This document shows, piece by piece, positions 51,800 through 61,056 of a stretch of DNA of 64,000 bases (within the stretch, counting starts at the first letter, position 1; each line of letters begins with the position of its first letter). A program made the translations under genes and the position numbers. Source of the DNA: Hellea sp. (lineage in GTDB: Bacteria > Pseudomonadota > Alphaproteobacteria > Caulobacterales > Maricaulaceae). The notes beneath the pieces were generated by a model. That model had not been told where the DNA came from. It saw only the letters and a program-made list of their open reading frames with translations, and searched no databases. The stretch covers positions 80,802 through 144,801 of the forward strand of contig JABABK010000003.1 in the NCBI GenBank assembly GCA_014238285.1, written 5' to 3'.

Positions 51800-53206
51800 A
51801 TGAATTCTTTTTACAGAAAAACGGAGGATAATCGAGCTGAAGATAGCAGCTCTATTCCCATAAGAATATGCCGTCCAGTAGACGTTGATACTGTGTTGGC
51901 GCAATTACCAGAAGACCAAAGAGCCTATGCGGAAGCGAAGGAATTTTCTGGCGCAGAAGGACAACTGATCATTATCTCTGCTTCAACCGGTGATGTGATG
52001 CTGGTTTTATATGGTGTCGGTCCTGCTGATCAGGATGACTTAGGGCCCATTCGCTGCGGAAATCTCGCCTCTCGTTTAAAGCCAAATCTCTATGAGTTTC
52101 ACTCATTGCCAGCAGATTGGGATGAGAGTCTCGCCGCTATTGGTTGGGGCTTGGGAGCCTATAAGTTTGACAGATATCTTAAAGACAAAAAGACATTTCC
52201 AGTCGTGAAAATTGCGCATCTGGATGATGCTGATGAAATCGACAATATTATTCGGGCGGTTCATACGGGTCGCGATCTTATTAACACGCCGTCCAATGAT
52301 ATGGGGCCTATAGCATTAGAAGGTGCCGCTCGATCATTAGCCTCAGAGTTCTCAGCCACAGTCAATGTGATTGAAGGCGAGGCATTGATTGCGGAGAACT
52401 ATCCCATGATCCATGCTGTTGGCCGCGCCGCCCATGAAGCGCCGCGCTTGGTCGAGCTGAACTGGGGCGATGATAGTCATCCCCGTCTGGCCATTGCGGG
52501 TAAAGGCATTACCTTTGATACTGGCGGCGTGAATATCAAGAGTGCGTCTGGCGCTCGCATTATGAAAAAAGATATGGGCGGAGCGGCTCACGCCATCGCG
52601 CTAGCGCATATGATCATGGCGAATAATTTGCCGATCAGGCTGCACCTGCTTCTGGCTATCGCTGAAAATGCGGTGTCTTCAGGCGCCTATCGTCCCGGTG
52701 ATATCCTGCCTTCACGGGCGGGAAAAACGGTCGAGATCGATAATACGGACGCCGAAGGTAGGCTTGTTCTGGGCGATACTTTGACACGGGCAGGCGAGGA
52801 CGATCCTGCTTTAATTATTGATTTTGCGACCCTTACAGGGGCCGCGCGTGTGGCGCTTGGGCCAAATTTGCCACCATTTTTCACCAATAGAGAAAACCTC
52901 GTCGCGCCTGTTATGCGCGAAACGACGGCGGCTCACGACCCTGTCTGGAATATGCCATTATGGGCGCCTTATATGCGTTATCTCAGCTCTCCCATTGCCG
53001 ATATGAAAAATGCTGGCGGCGGGTTTGCGGGGTGTATTACGGCGGCTCTGTTCCTAGAACAATTTGTTCTTGGAAAACCCTGGATGCATTTTGATGTGTA
53101 TGGCTGGAACCCATCGTCAAGACCAGGCCATCCACCGGGCGGCGAAATCTTCGCGCTAAGAGGTCTTTATAATTGGCTTAAATCTGGCGGGTTAGAAGAG
53201 GTTTAG
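51800..53206 (+). CDS. Leucyl aminopeptidase (M17)
   Basis: A 468-aa cytosolic dinuclear-metal aminopeptidase. The M17 signature N-T-D-A-E-G-R-L-V-L-G-D is present near residue 315. Upstream metal/bicarbonate ligands appear in A-G-K-G-I-T-F-D-T-G-G-V-N-I-K and K-K-D-M-G-G-A-A, and a C-terminal H-P-P-G-G segment follows. The length matches PepA-like enzymes. It is divergent from tadD and has an overlapping convergent acyltransferase at its end. It sits near an NlpC/P60 gene, an arrangement common in alphaproteobacteria. Confidence 0.9.
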   Translation: MNSFYRKTEDNRAEDSSSIPIRICRPVDVDTVLAQLPEDQRAYAEAKEFSGAEGQLIIISASTGDVMLVLYGVGPADQDDLGPIRCGNLASRLKPNLYEFHSLPADWDESLAAIGWGLGAYKFDRYLKDKKTFPVVKIAHLDDADEIDNIIRAVHTGRDLINTPSNDMGPIALEGAARSLASEFSATVNVIEGEALIAENYPMIHAVGRAAHEAPRLVELNWGDDSHPRLAIAGKGITFDTGGVNIKSASGARIMKKDMGGAAHAIALAHMIMANNLPIRLHLLLAIAENAVSSGAYRPGDILPSRAGKTVEIDNTDAEGRLVLGDTLTRAGEDDPALIIDFATLTGAARVALGPNLPPFFTNRENLVAPVMRETTAAHDPVWNMPLWAPYMRYLSSPIADMKNAGGGFAGCITAALFLEQFVLGKPWMHFDVYGWNPSSRPGHPPGGEIFALRGLYNWLKSGGLEEV

Positions 53207-54288
53207 GCCGATTGCACGGCGATCGTTTCAGCCTTTTTATAGGACGGGCTACTGATGATGATGTGGGCTATCCATGCAATCGCGGTTGTGAGAGGCAGGG
53301 ATAACCCGATGAGTTGCCACGGCGATAATTCAGGCAATACGAGCAGCAAAATCTGTGACGTGGGCCAGTTGATCAAATAAACCGCAAGCGCCAAAGCAGG
53401 CCATTGATTGAGGAATTTCATCTTATTTGTGGGCAACCAGATGAGTGTCATGCACAGCCATCCCCAAGCGCAGGTTAGAAAGATTTCAATGGCAGGGGAC
53501 CAAGGTAAGAACATGTACATAAACAAGGTCGCCGCGAACAAAGTTGAAGCAATTAACACATTGAAATTCACGCGCGGTGAAAGCTTGTCCCTATAGGCAT
53601 AGACCGCCATGCCTGTAATAAATGGCCAGGATAGACGGCTTGCAAGTAACAAACTGCTAGGAATGCCCATGTCAGTTCTCACAGCAGCGAAGTGTAATAT
53701 GAAATAGGCTATCACTGAAACGATCGCCATAAGTACAAGCACGATATTATGTTTGAACAAACCGAGAGCATTACCAATTACGGCGGTAATATGCGCAATG
53801 ACGCCCCATTTTAAGGTCCAAATAGCACCTTGAATAACGCACATATATTTGGCCTCGTCCAAGAGGCCGGGCAGGGGTTCGCCGGGATGAATACAGCTCA
53901 CAGTCCCTAGGAAATAAATTGTGAGCATTTTTAGGGTTTCTGAGAGTGACCCATGAGGGGTTCCGAAAATCGGAAATAAAACCAAAACGGTAATTAATGT
54001 CACAATGACGAGAAGCGGAAAATTCCTAATAAATCTGGACTTCAGATATAAGAGCCCGGACCCATGCCGCCGCAAACTTTTAAGCGCTAAATATCCTGAT
54101 AAGAAAAACAATATTTGGATGCCGATCCAGCTCGGATCATAACCAAGATGTGCCAATTTTTCGGGATTACCAGGACCAATAGGCATGGTTGAGGCATAGC
54201 CAAGGGCGATCAGTAGGACAATAATAACGCGAATAGCGTTTAATTTGATCAGGTTTTCGCCCTGCATATAATGGGTATTCTGGGTCAT
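53203..54288 (-). CDS. Acyltransferase family (AT3, OafA-like) membrane protein
   Basis: A 361-aa polytopic protein. The N-terminal G-E-N-L-I-K-L-N-A-I-R-V-I-I-V is the acyltransferase-3 opening, with helices through the protein and the usual loss of a separate periplasmic domain. AT3 enzymes O-acylate cell-surface sugars. The expected His in the R/H motif is not obvious, so activity is uncertain. ATG 54288 is chosen; the TTG at 54303 extends the frame by five codons. The 3' end overlaps the leucyl aminopeptidase stop by 4 bp. Confidence 0.8.
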   Translation of the reverse strand: MTQNTHYMQGENLIKLNAIRVIIVLLIALGYASTMPIGPGNPEKLAHLGYDPSWIGIQILFFLSGYLALKSLRRHGSGLLYLKSRFIRNFPLLVIVTLITVLVLFPIFGTPHGSLSETLKMLTIYFLGTVSCIHPGEPLPGLLDEAKYMCVIQGAIWTLKWGVIAHITAVIGNALGLFKHNIVLVLMAIVSVIAYFILHFAAVRTDMGIPSSLLLASRLSWPFITGMAVYAYRDKLSPRVNFNVLIASTLFAATLFMYMFLPWSPAIEIFLTCAWGWLCMTLIWLPTNKMKFLNQWPALALAVYLINWPTSQILLLVLPELSPWQLIGLSLPLTTAIAWIAHIIISSPSYKKAETIAVQSA

Positions 54289-54488
54289 ATGTCGTTTGAG
54301 CAAAGCCTAAAGTCGATTTTCAGACGTTTTTATAGGGCTAAATGCTTAAAATTACGTAGAAAATTCTGAATCATTTGAATCTCTTAAGGCCTTTGCTGGG
54401 GCGCGTGAATGAAATCACCCTTGCCGCTCTATCTCGAGCATGCGAATCTCGTTGCCGAAGTGATTTGTTTTTAAAATAGGGGATGGTT

Positions 54489-54860
54489 ATGAGCGGACGT
54501 GTCGTCCCGGTTAAGTTTAACCGCAGAGAGGCTTTGTCGCTCTGGCATGACGTCACCCTAAAAAGTGTTTTGCAGACGGGTCCCGATCTCTCCACGCGCC
54601 AGCTGGCTATTCTCACCACGGTCTATCTTGAACAAGGACCGCATACTGTCAGGTCACTGGCCCAAAAACTTAATGTTACGAAAGCCGTGATTAGCCGCGC
54701 CATTGATGCGCTTGAGATCATGCGGTTTGTGAAAAGATGTCCGGATCCCCGCGATAAGCGATCCGTCGTTATTGCGCGCACAGGGCCGGGATCAAACTAT
54801 TTAAGCGACTTTGCCGAGCATATTCGCGGCCACTTGATTAATACGGCGCAGGTAGCATAG
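54489..54860 (+). CDS. MarR family transcriptional regulator
   Basis: A 123-aa winged-helix regulator. The recognition region is V-R-S-L-A-Q-K-L-N-V-T-K-A-V-I-S-R-A-I-D-A-L followed by the wing C-P-D-P-R-D-K-R-S-V-V-I, as in MarR/SlyA proteins. ATG 54489 has AGGGG 6 nt upstream; ATG 54483 is a slightly longer option. It begins a two-gene unit with the NlpC/P60 hydrolase 9 bp downstream, so it may regulate cell-wall turnover. Ligand unknown. Confidence 0.82.
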   Translation: MSGRVVPVKFNRREALSLWHDVTLKSVLQTGPDLSTRQLAILTTVYLEQGPHTVRSLAQKLNVTKAVISRAIDALEIMRFVKRCPDPRDKRSVVIARTGPGSNYLSDFAEHIRGHLINTAQVA

Positions 54861-54869
54861 GTTTAGGCT

Positions 54870-55730
54870 ATGTCTGCAGCCTCAAACGATCCCAGAAACT
54901 ATATTGACCAAACTGAATTCCACCGCCTAGAGACGCGGATTATATCTGCCCCTACGACATTTATGCGAAGAGAGCCGAGCCCATCCGCTGCGGCTGAAAC
55001 TCAATTGATTTTTGGCGAGTATTTTCACGTCCATGATATTGGCCCAGAAACAATGCATGAGACTGAAGAGGGTTGGCTTTGGGGACAAAGTGAAAGCCTT
55101 TTGCCGGGCGCGTCTTTCCCCGGCTATGTGGGCTGGGTGAAATGCTCTGATTTAGCGCAGAGGCTATCAATACCCACTCATAAAGTTACCGCGATCTCGG
55201 CCCCTGTTTTTGCAAAAAGCGATATCAAGTCGCCGGTTCAAAAATGCCTCCCGCTCAATAGTCTAGTGACAGGCCAAATGGATGAAGGTTTCTTGAAAAT
55301 CGATCAGGGCTATATTCACCGTCATCATGTCAGTGAACTCGCCGCAACCTCACGTCATGCCGATTGGGTCTCCATTGCGGAGTCGCTTATGGGCCAGCCC
55401 TATATTTGGGGCGGGGTCAGTAGTTTCGGACTTGACTGCTCAGGCCTTGTGCAATCCTCTCTCAGAGCTTTTGGCCAAGATGCCCCAAGAGATTCTGACC
55501 AGCAATCTCAAATGGGCGAGGGCGTAGCGATCAATGACAGATTTACTGGATTGCAAAGGGGCGATCTGATTTTCTGGAAAGGCCATGTTGGTATCATGAC
55601 ATCGCCCACCAGACTTCTCCATGCCAATGCCCATCACATGATGGTCGCGGCAGAACCAGTAGTGACGGCGGCTGCGCGGATTGCTAAGAGTGCTGGGGCG
55701 GTGATGGGGGTAAGGCGTTTATCTGCATAA
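54870..55730 (+). CDS. NlpC/P60 family cell-wall endopeptidase with SH3-like domains
   Basis: A 286-aa protein. The first 160 residues contain two SH3-like (SH3b) units that probably bind peptidoglycan. The C-terminal NlpC/P60 peptidase has Cys190 in L-D-C-S-G-L and His239 in W-K-G-H-V-G-I-M. No signal peptide is visible, which is odd for a wall hydrolase and suggests an intracellular role on muropeptide fragments. It follows the MarR gene by 9 bp. A palindromic repeat element lies just downstream. Confidence 0.9.
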   Translation: MSAASNDPRNYIDQTEFHRLETRIISAPTTFMRREPSPSAAAETQLIFGEYFHVHDIGPETMHETEEGWLWGQSESLLPGASFPGYVGWVKCSDLAQRLSIPTHKVTAISAPVFAKSDIKSPVQKCLPLNSLVTGQMDEGFLKIDQGYIHRHHVSELAATSRHADWVSIAESLMGQPYIWGGVSSFGLDCSGLVQSSLRAFGQDAPRDSDQQSQMGEGVAINDRFTGLQRGDLIFWKGHVGIMTSPTRLLHANAHHMMVAAEPVVTAAARIAKSAGAVMGVRRLSA

Positions 55731-55746
55731 ACTGACCTCCCTCCCG

Positions 55747-55837
55747 CTCATCCCAGCGAAGGCTGGGATCCAGTTTGCCATGAAGCTTTGGTTAGATCGG
55801 AAATAGAAACTGGATTCCGTGTCAGGCATGGAATGAG
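55747..55837. repeat. Intergenic palindromic repeat element (about 91 bp)
   Basis: The left end begins CTCATCCCAGCGAAGGCTGG and the right end closes with GGCATGGAATGAG; the internal arms CCAGTTT / AAACTGG also pair. It is therefore an imperfect 30-bp inverted repeat around a central stretch, like the dispersed intergenic repeats of many alphaproteobacteria. It may act as a transcription terminator or mobile MITE-like relic. Other copies are not visible in this window. Confidence 0.6.
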
Positions 55838-56011
55838 GGGTTTTTTATAATGAACCAATAAGATGATGGAACGCCAGCGAAATGCACCATCACCTTACGC
55901 CACATCTTCCATCCATAAGCTTTCATAATAACAAACAGGCTGATGTGTAATAAACCCCTTGAATCTCTTAATTACTCCCGTTAACAAATTTATGGTTATT
56001 AAGGGAAGTGC

Positions 56012-57808
56012 ATGAAACCGACAGATACATCCGATCCGGATTATTTTCATAAAGTCGTCGATTGCCAGTGGGCCTGTCCCGCTCATACCCCCGTTCCAGC
56101 TTATATCCGCCTGATCTCTCAGGGTAAGTATTCTGATGCTTATATGCTCAACCGCGCCAGTAATGTATTTCCAGGTATTCTAGGCCGTGTGTGTGATCGG
56201 CCTTGTGAGCCCGCTTGTCGGCGCACGCGGGTCGAAGAAGAGCCTGTTGCGATTTGCCGCTTAAAGCGCGTGGCGGCAGACCATAGAGGCGACATTACGG
56301 ACCGCCTGCCGAAAAAGCCCAAAAACACCAATGGCAAGAAAATCGCTTTGGTAGGTGCGGGCCCAGCCTCCTTTACAGTCGCCAATGATCTTGCGCCGCT
56401 TGGCTATGAGTGCACCATATTTGAGAAGTTTGAAAAACCAGGCGGGTTGATGCGCACCAATATTCCGGCATTTCGCCTGCCCGAAGACGTGCTAATGGAA
56501 GAGCTCGGCTATATCCTCGATATGGGCGTGGACCTGAAACTCGGTTCGCCCGTCAATTCCATGAAAGAGCTGCTCAAGGAAGGTTATGATGCTATCTTTG
56601 TGGGGACAGGCGCAGCAAAGGGCAAAGACTTAAGGTTACCGGGCAGGGACGAAGCCTCCAATATCCATATCGGGATTGAGTGGCTAGAATCTGTTGCTTT
56701 CGAACATATCGAAAAAATCGGCAAGAAAGTCCTGATTATTGGTGTTGGTAATACGGCCATGGATTGTTGCAGGACATCGCTACGCCTTGGCGCAAATGAT
56801 GTTAAAGTCATGGCTCGTAAACCGCGCGCCTTTTTCAAGGCCTCCCCTTGGGAGCTTGAAGACGCCGAAGAAGAAAATGTAGAAATACTCGTGAATCATT
56901 CGCCAAAAGCGTTTGTTCACAAGGGAGGAAGATTGACCGGGATGACGTTCGATCTCATGGAATACGACATCGACAGTTCGGGGAGGATTGTCGATCAAAA
57001 AATCGTGGGTGAAACCACTATTCCATGTGATGACGTCATCCTGGCAATCGGCCAAAATAATGCTTTTCCTTGGATCGAAGAGACGTGCGGGATCGAGTTT
57101 GATAAATGGGATGTGCCCGTCGTCGATAAGGTCACATTTGAGAGCACGCAAAAAGGCGTGTTCTTTGGCGGGGATAGCGCCTTTGGCCCGCTCAATATCA
57201 TCTGGGCGGTTCAGCATGGCCACGAGGCCGCGATCTCTATTCATAAATACTGTCAAGGTGAAAGCCTGACAGAGCGACGCCCTGACAAGCTCACCTTAGA
57301 GCCAACCAAAATGGGCATGTTTGAGTGGAGCTATAACAACTCCTTTGATGATAGTGAACGGCGCGAGATGGATCATGTTGCGCTGACTGAAAGATTTGCG
57401 TCACTTGGCACAGAAGTCGAGCTTGGCTTTAGTCCCGAAAAAATCGCCACCGAAGTGCAGCGTTGTCTGAACTGCGATATGCAGACCGTGTTTGACGCGC
57501 CTAAATGCACAGAATGCGACGCCTGTATCGATATTTGCCCGGTCGAGTGCCTGACACTTGCGCCGCCCGCCGAAGAGGCGGTTCTGCGCGAAGCGGTCAG
57601 CGCCGCCAACGATGATCAGGCTTTATTTATATCGGATGAACTTAAGTTCACCGGCAGGGTGATGCTCAAAGACGAAGATGTTTGCCTCCATTGCGGCTTA
57701 TGCGCCGAGCGCTGCCCAACGGCTGCCTGGGATATGCAGGAGGGGATTGTCACCATTCACCACGCGGGTGATCAAGAACTAGATGAAATTTTTGAGGCAG
57801 CCGAATAA
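56012..57808 (+). CDS. GltD-like NAD(P)H flavoprotein fused to a 2[4Fe-4S] ferredoxin domain
   Basis: A 598-aa protein. N-terminal cysteines (C-Q-W-A-C-P ... C-D-R-P-C-E-P-A-C) match the GltD/DPYD iron-sulphur domain. An FAD fold (V-G-A-G-P-A-S) and an NADPH fold (I-G-V-G-N-T-A-M-D-C-C) follow, then F-G-G-D-S-A-F-G-P. The C-terminus adds two ferredoxin motifs (C-T-E-C-D-A-C-I-D-I-C-P and C-L-H-C-G-L-C-A-E-R-C-P). Its TAA overlaps the start of the oxidoreductase alpha gene (TAATG), so it probably moves electrons between NAD(P) and ferredoxin for that enzyme. AAGGGAAG precedes the start. Confidence 0.85.
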   Translation: MKPTDTSDPDYFHKVVDCQWACPAHTPVPAYIRLISQGKYSDAYMLNRASNVFPGILGRVCDRPCEPACRRTRVEEEPVAICRLKRVAADHRGDITDRLPKKPKNTNGKKIALVGAGPASFTVANDLAPLGYECTIFEKFEKPGGLMRTNIPAFRLPEDVLMEELGYILDMGVDLKLGSPVNSMKELLKEGYDAIFVGTGAAKGKDLRLPGRDEASNIHIGIEWLESVAFEHIEKIGKKVLIIGVGNTAMDCCRTSLRLGANDVKVMARKPRAFFKASPWELEDAEEENVEILVNHSPKAFVHKGGRLTGMTFDLMEYDIDSSGRIVDQKIVGETTIPCDDVILAIGQNNAFPWIEETCGIEFDKWDVPVVDKVTFESTQKGVFFGGDSAFGPLNIIWAVQHGHEAAISIHKYCQGESLTERRPDKLTLEPTKMGMFEWSYNNSFDDSERREMDHVALTERFASLGTEVELGFSPEKIATEVQRCLNCDMQTVFDAPKCTECDACIDICPVECLTLAPPAEEAVLREAVSAANDDQALFISDELKFTGRVMLKDEDVCLHCGLCAERCPTAAWDMQEGIVTIHHAGDQELDEIFEAAE

Positions 57809-59622
57809 TGAGCGGACCAGCACTGAATGACTTTGTGATCAGAGTCGCAAACGTCAACGGCACAGGTTCCGCCTCCGCCAACGGTCTTTTAATGAAAGCT
57901 ATTTTCCGCATGGGTATTCCTGTGGTTGGCAAAAATGTTTTCCCGTCCAATATCCAAGGCTTGCCGACCTGGTACGAAATGCGCGTTAATGAAGATGGCT
58001 ATACAGGCCGATCCGGCGAAATCCATTTGATGATTGCTATGAATGCCGAGACCTATGCCAAGGACCTGGCCAGCGTTTCGCCCGGCGGATATCTTTTATA
58101 TGATAGCACATGGCCGCGCCCCTCTATGTTACAGCGTGATGATATCACCGTTATGGGTGTGCCGTTTTCGCAAATGGTCAATGACACTTTCACTCACGCC
58201 CGCTCTCGCATTTTAATGAAGAATATGGCCTATGTCGGGGCCGTCGCCGCGCTAATTAATCTTGACATGGATGTCGTGCGTAAAATGGTCGAGGATATGT
58301 TTGCCTCTAAAACCAAGCTCATCCCGTCCAATATGCAGGCCTTAGAGCTCGGCCTGAATTATGTCACAGACAACATAGATCACCCGCTGCCGTTCACCCT
58401 TGAAAAACGCGATAAAACTAATGGCAAAGTCATGATTGACGGTAATACTGCCGCCGGCCTTGGCTGTGTTTACGGCGGCGCGACCGTTGGCGCATGGTAT
58501 CCCATTACGCCGTCAACCTCTGTCATGGATAGCTTTTCCAAATATTGTCACAAGCTTCGGATTGACCCCGAAACCGGCGAGCATAAATTCGCTATCATTC
58601 AGGCCGAGGACGAGCTCGCCGCCGCAGGCCTAGCCATTGGCGCAGGCTGGAACGGGGCGCGCAGCTTCACGCCCACATCCGGCGCGGGTATTTCCTTGAT
58701 GAATGAATTTATCGGCTTCGCCTATTACACCGAAACCCCGACCGTGTTTTTTGATATCCAGCGCGTTGGCCCGTCGACCGGTATGCCGACCCGGACCCAG
58801 CAATGCGATATTACCACCACTGCCTATTGCTCTCACGGTGACACCAAACATATCGTGCTCTACCCGGCGGACCCCAAGGAATGTTTCGAGATGTCCGTCA
58901 ATGCCCTTGATTTGGCCGAGCGTTTCCAAGCCCCGGTTTTTGTGCTCTCAGATCTTGATATCGGAATGAATGACTGGATGATCGACGCGCTGACCTGGGA
59001 TGATAATTACGTCCCAGATCGCGGCAAGATCGTCACGCGCGAGCAGCTCGAAGATGGCTTTGAATTCTTCCGCTATCTCGATGTGGACGGCGATCATATT
59101 CCCTACCGAACACTGCCGGGCACCCACCCGACCAAAGGCGCGTATTTTAACCGCGGCTCCGGCCATAATAAATATGGCCGTTACACCGAAGACGGCGAAG
59201 AATATAAAGAAGTCGTCGATAGGCTCGCTGACAAATGGTTCTCGGCGCGCTCGCATCTGCCCGCACCCGTCATCCGAAAATCAGCTCATAAAACTAAAGC
59301 CGCTATCCTTGCAATCGGCAGCAGTGACGGCGCGATCATCGAAGCCTGTGACCGCCTCGGCAAAACCGGACTTCACCTTGATTATATGCGCGTACGCGGC
59401 TTCCCGTTTGCCGATGAGGTCGAAGACTTTATGGCAGCTTATGACACTATTTACGTGGTCGAACAAAACCGCGACGCGCAATTACGCAGCCTCCTGATCA
59501 ACGAAACCAATGTTCTCAAAGCCAAGCTCATTCCTGTGACCTATTATGCCGGCGATCCGCTCTCCTATAAATTCGTCATGGAAGCGATTAGCGAGCATAC
59601 GGCTATTCGGAAGACCGCGTAG
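57808..59622 (+). CDS. 2-oxoacid:ferredoxin oxidoreductase, fused gamma-alpha subunit (KorA-like)
   Basis: A 604-aa subunit. The N-terminal gamma domain (V-N-G-T-G-S-A-S-A-N-G-L-L-M-K-A) is fused to the alpha domain beginning at about residue 210 (I-D-G-N-T-A-A-G-L-G-C-V-Y-G-G-A-T, Y-P-I-T-P-S-T-S), the arrangement seen in KorA-type 2-oxoglutarate oxidoreductases. With the beta subunit and ferredoxin it would decarboxylate a 2-oxoacid to acyl-CoA. 2-oxoglutarate is the likeliest substrate but cannot be proved here. The start overlaps the previous TAA stop. It is rich in G/C compared with the island downstream. Confidence 0.86.
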   Translation: MSGPALNDFVIRVANVNGTGSASANGLLMKAIFRMGIPVVGKNVFPSNIQGLPTWYEMRVNEDGYTGRSGEIHLMIAMNAETYAKDLASVSPGGYLLYDSTWPRPSMLQRDDITVMGVPFSQMVNDTFTHARSRILMKNMAYVGAVAALINLDMDVVRKMVEDMFASKTKLIPSNMQALELGLNYVTDNIDHPLPFTLEKRDKTNGKVMIDGNTAAGLGCVYGGATVGAWYPITPSTSVMDSFSKYCHKLRIDPETGEHKFAIIQAEDELAAAGLAIGAGWNGARSFTPTSGAGISLMNEFIGFAYYTETPTVFFDIQRVGPSTGMPTRTQQCDITTTAYCSHGDTKHIVLYPADPKECFEMSVNALDLAERFQAPVFVLSDLDIGMNDWMIDALTWDDNYVPDRGKIVTREQLEDGFEFFRYLDVDGDHIPYRTLPGTHPTKGAYFNRGSGHNKYGRYTEDGEEYKEVVDRLADKWFSARSHLPAPVIRKSAHKTKAAILAIGSSDGAIIEACDRLGKTGLHLDYMRVRGFPFADEVEDFMAAYDTIYVVEQNRDAQLRSLLINETNVLKAKLIPVTYYAGDPLSYKFVMEAISEHTAIRKTA

Positions 59623-59999
59623 TGAATTTTGCTGGTTTCATAATTGCCACGCCTCTTGTGCTCGGGTCTTGTACAAGCACACCTGACGAACCTCTTATAC
59701 AGCGTTTAACTGGGACGGTTTCAAAAGTTGAAAATGTCGAAACTTATATCGGAGGAAATAAGTGGTTTTTCGAAGAGCACTTTGTTTCGACGATTGCCAC
59801 TCAAAATGGACCAGAGGAATTTTACGGTCTTTGTAATGACAAAGAAGAACCATCGATCACGTCTGTTACGGTCACACTTAAAAGTACAGAACTCTATTAT
59901 CACTACGGCGCAGATCGAAGTAAAGATAACGCTTATCCGCAACGATCCATCATTCATTGTGCGCCAGTGACAGTCAATGACATGAAAGACACTCAATAA
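59622..59999 (+). CDS. Small lipoprotein inserted between the oxidoreductase subunits, unknown function
   Basis: A 125-aa protein starting at GTG 59622, which overlaps the TAG stop of the alpha gene. A short lipoprotein signal (V-L-G-S-C, Cys17) and an otherwise unfamiliar chain with a central T-I-A-T-Q-N-G-P-E-E-F-Y-G-L-C segment and a second C-terminal Cys are visible. It is visibly richer in A/T than its neighbours. Its TAA overlaps the beta gene start. I do not recognise it. Its position separates subunits that are normally adjacent. Confidence 0.62.
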   Translation: MNFAGFIIATPLVLGSCTSTPDEPLIQRLTGTVSKVENVETYIGGNKWFFEEHFVSTIATQNGPEEFYGLCNDKEEPSITSVTVTLKSTELYYHYGADRSKDNAYPQRSIIHCAPVTVNDMKDTQ

Positions 60000-61054
60000 T
60001 GGTATCCTTCACCAAACCCAAAATCCGCCGCAAGAACGAGCCGACCAATGACATTGGCCTAATACGCTCGGATTATGACGGGGCCATGTCGACCCTTTGT
60101 GCGGGTTGCGGCCATGATAGCGTCACCGCCGCTATGGGCCGAGCATTTTTCGAACTCGCCATAGAGCCTTACCGCGCCGTCAAAGTCTCCGGCATTGGCT
60201 GCTCCTCCAAAACCACCACCTATTTCATGAGCCAGGCCCACGGCAATAACACCGTCCATGGCCGCATGCCCGCCGTCGCCACAGGCGCCATGGCGGCCAA
60301 CGCGGACCTGACCTATATCGGCGTGTCCGGCGATGGCGACAGCCTGTCCATCGGACTGGGGCAGCTCGTCCACGCCATGCGCCGCAATGTCAACATGCTC
60401 TATATGCTGGAAAATAACGGGGTTTACGGCCTGACCAAAGGCCAGTTCTCTGCCGCCGCCGACATCGGCTCCACCGCCAAAAAAGGCGGCGCCAATGAAA
60501 TGGCCCCGATCGACCCGTGCGCGCTGGCTCTATCGGTGGGCGCAACATTCGTCGCCCGCAGCTTTAGCGGCGATAAAGAACAGCTCGTCAACCTGATCAA
60601 AGCCGGCCTCAAACATAAAGGCTTTGCCATCATCGATGTGACCAGTCCTTGTGTTAGCTTTAACGACCATAAGGGCAGCACGAAATCCTACGAACATACG
60701 TTCAAATATTACCACAAAGCCGTCCACGCCGACTATGTCCCGCCCAGCGCCGAAATCCGCGCCAGCTATGAAGACGGAGAAACCATGCCGATCGAGCTGC
60801 ACGACGGCGGCGTGATCAACCTGCGCAAGCTCGACAATGGCTACGACCCCACGGATCGGGCCAGCGCGTTTAGTAAGGTTCTAGAGAGTGGGCAGTCCGA
60901 CGAGATTTTGACGGGGCTTTTATATATTGACGAAACCACGAAAGATATGACGACCCGGAAGAACCTCCCAAAACGGGCCCTGAATACGATCGATTACGCA
61001 GAGCTTAATCCCGGCGCGAATAAGATGGCCGGGTTGATGAAGGAATTTGGGTAG
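59999..61054 (+). CDS. 2-oxoacid:ferredoxin oxidoreductase beta subunit (KorB-like)
   Basis: A 351-aa TPP-binding subunit. L-C-A-G-C-G-H-D-S-V near the N-terminus supplies an iron-sulphur ligand or zinc site, and the TPP/Mg motif is G-V-S-G-D-G-D-S-L-S-I-G near residue 110, followed by L-E-N-N-G-V-Y-G-L-T-K-G-Q. These match KorB/PorB. The C-terminal 60 residues extend beyond the usual core. With the gamma-alpha subunit and the flavoprotein-ferredoxin gene it makes a likely oxygen-tolerant 2-oxoglutarate oxidoreductase set. It starts at ATG 59999, overlapping the previous stop. Confidence 0.88.
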   Translation: MVSFTKPKIRRKNEPTNDIGLIRSDYDGAMSTLCAGCGHDSVTAAMGRAFFELAIEPYRAVKVSGIGCSSKTTTYFMSQAHGNNTVHGRMPAVATGAMAANADLTYIGVSGDGDSLSIGLGQLVHAMRRNVNMLYMLENNGVYGLTKGQFSAAADIGSTAKKGGANEMAPIDPCALALSVGATFVARSFSGDKEQLVNLIKAGLKHKGFAIIDVTSPCVSFNDHKGSTKSYEHTFKYYHKAVHADYVPPSAEIRASYEDGETMPIELHDGGVINLRKLDNGYDPTDRASAFSKVLESGQSDEILTGLLYIDETTKDMTTRKNLPKRALNTIDYAELNPGANKMAGLMKEFG

Positions 61055-61056
61055 GT

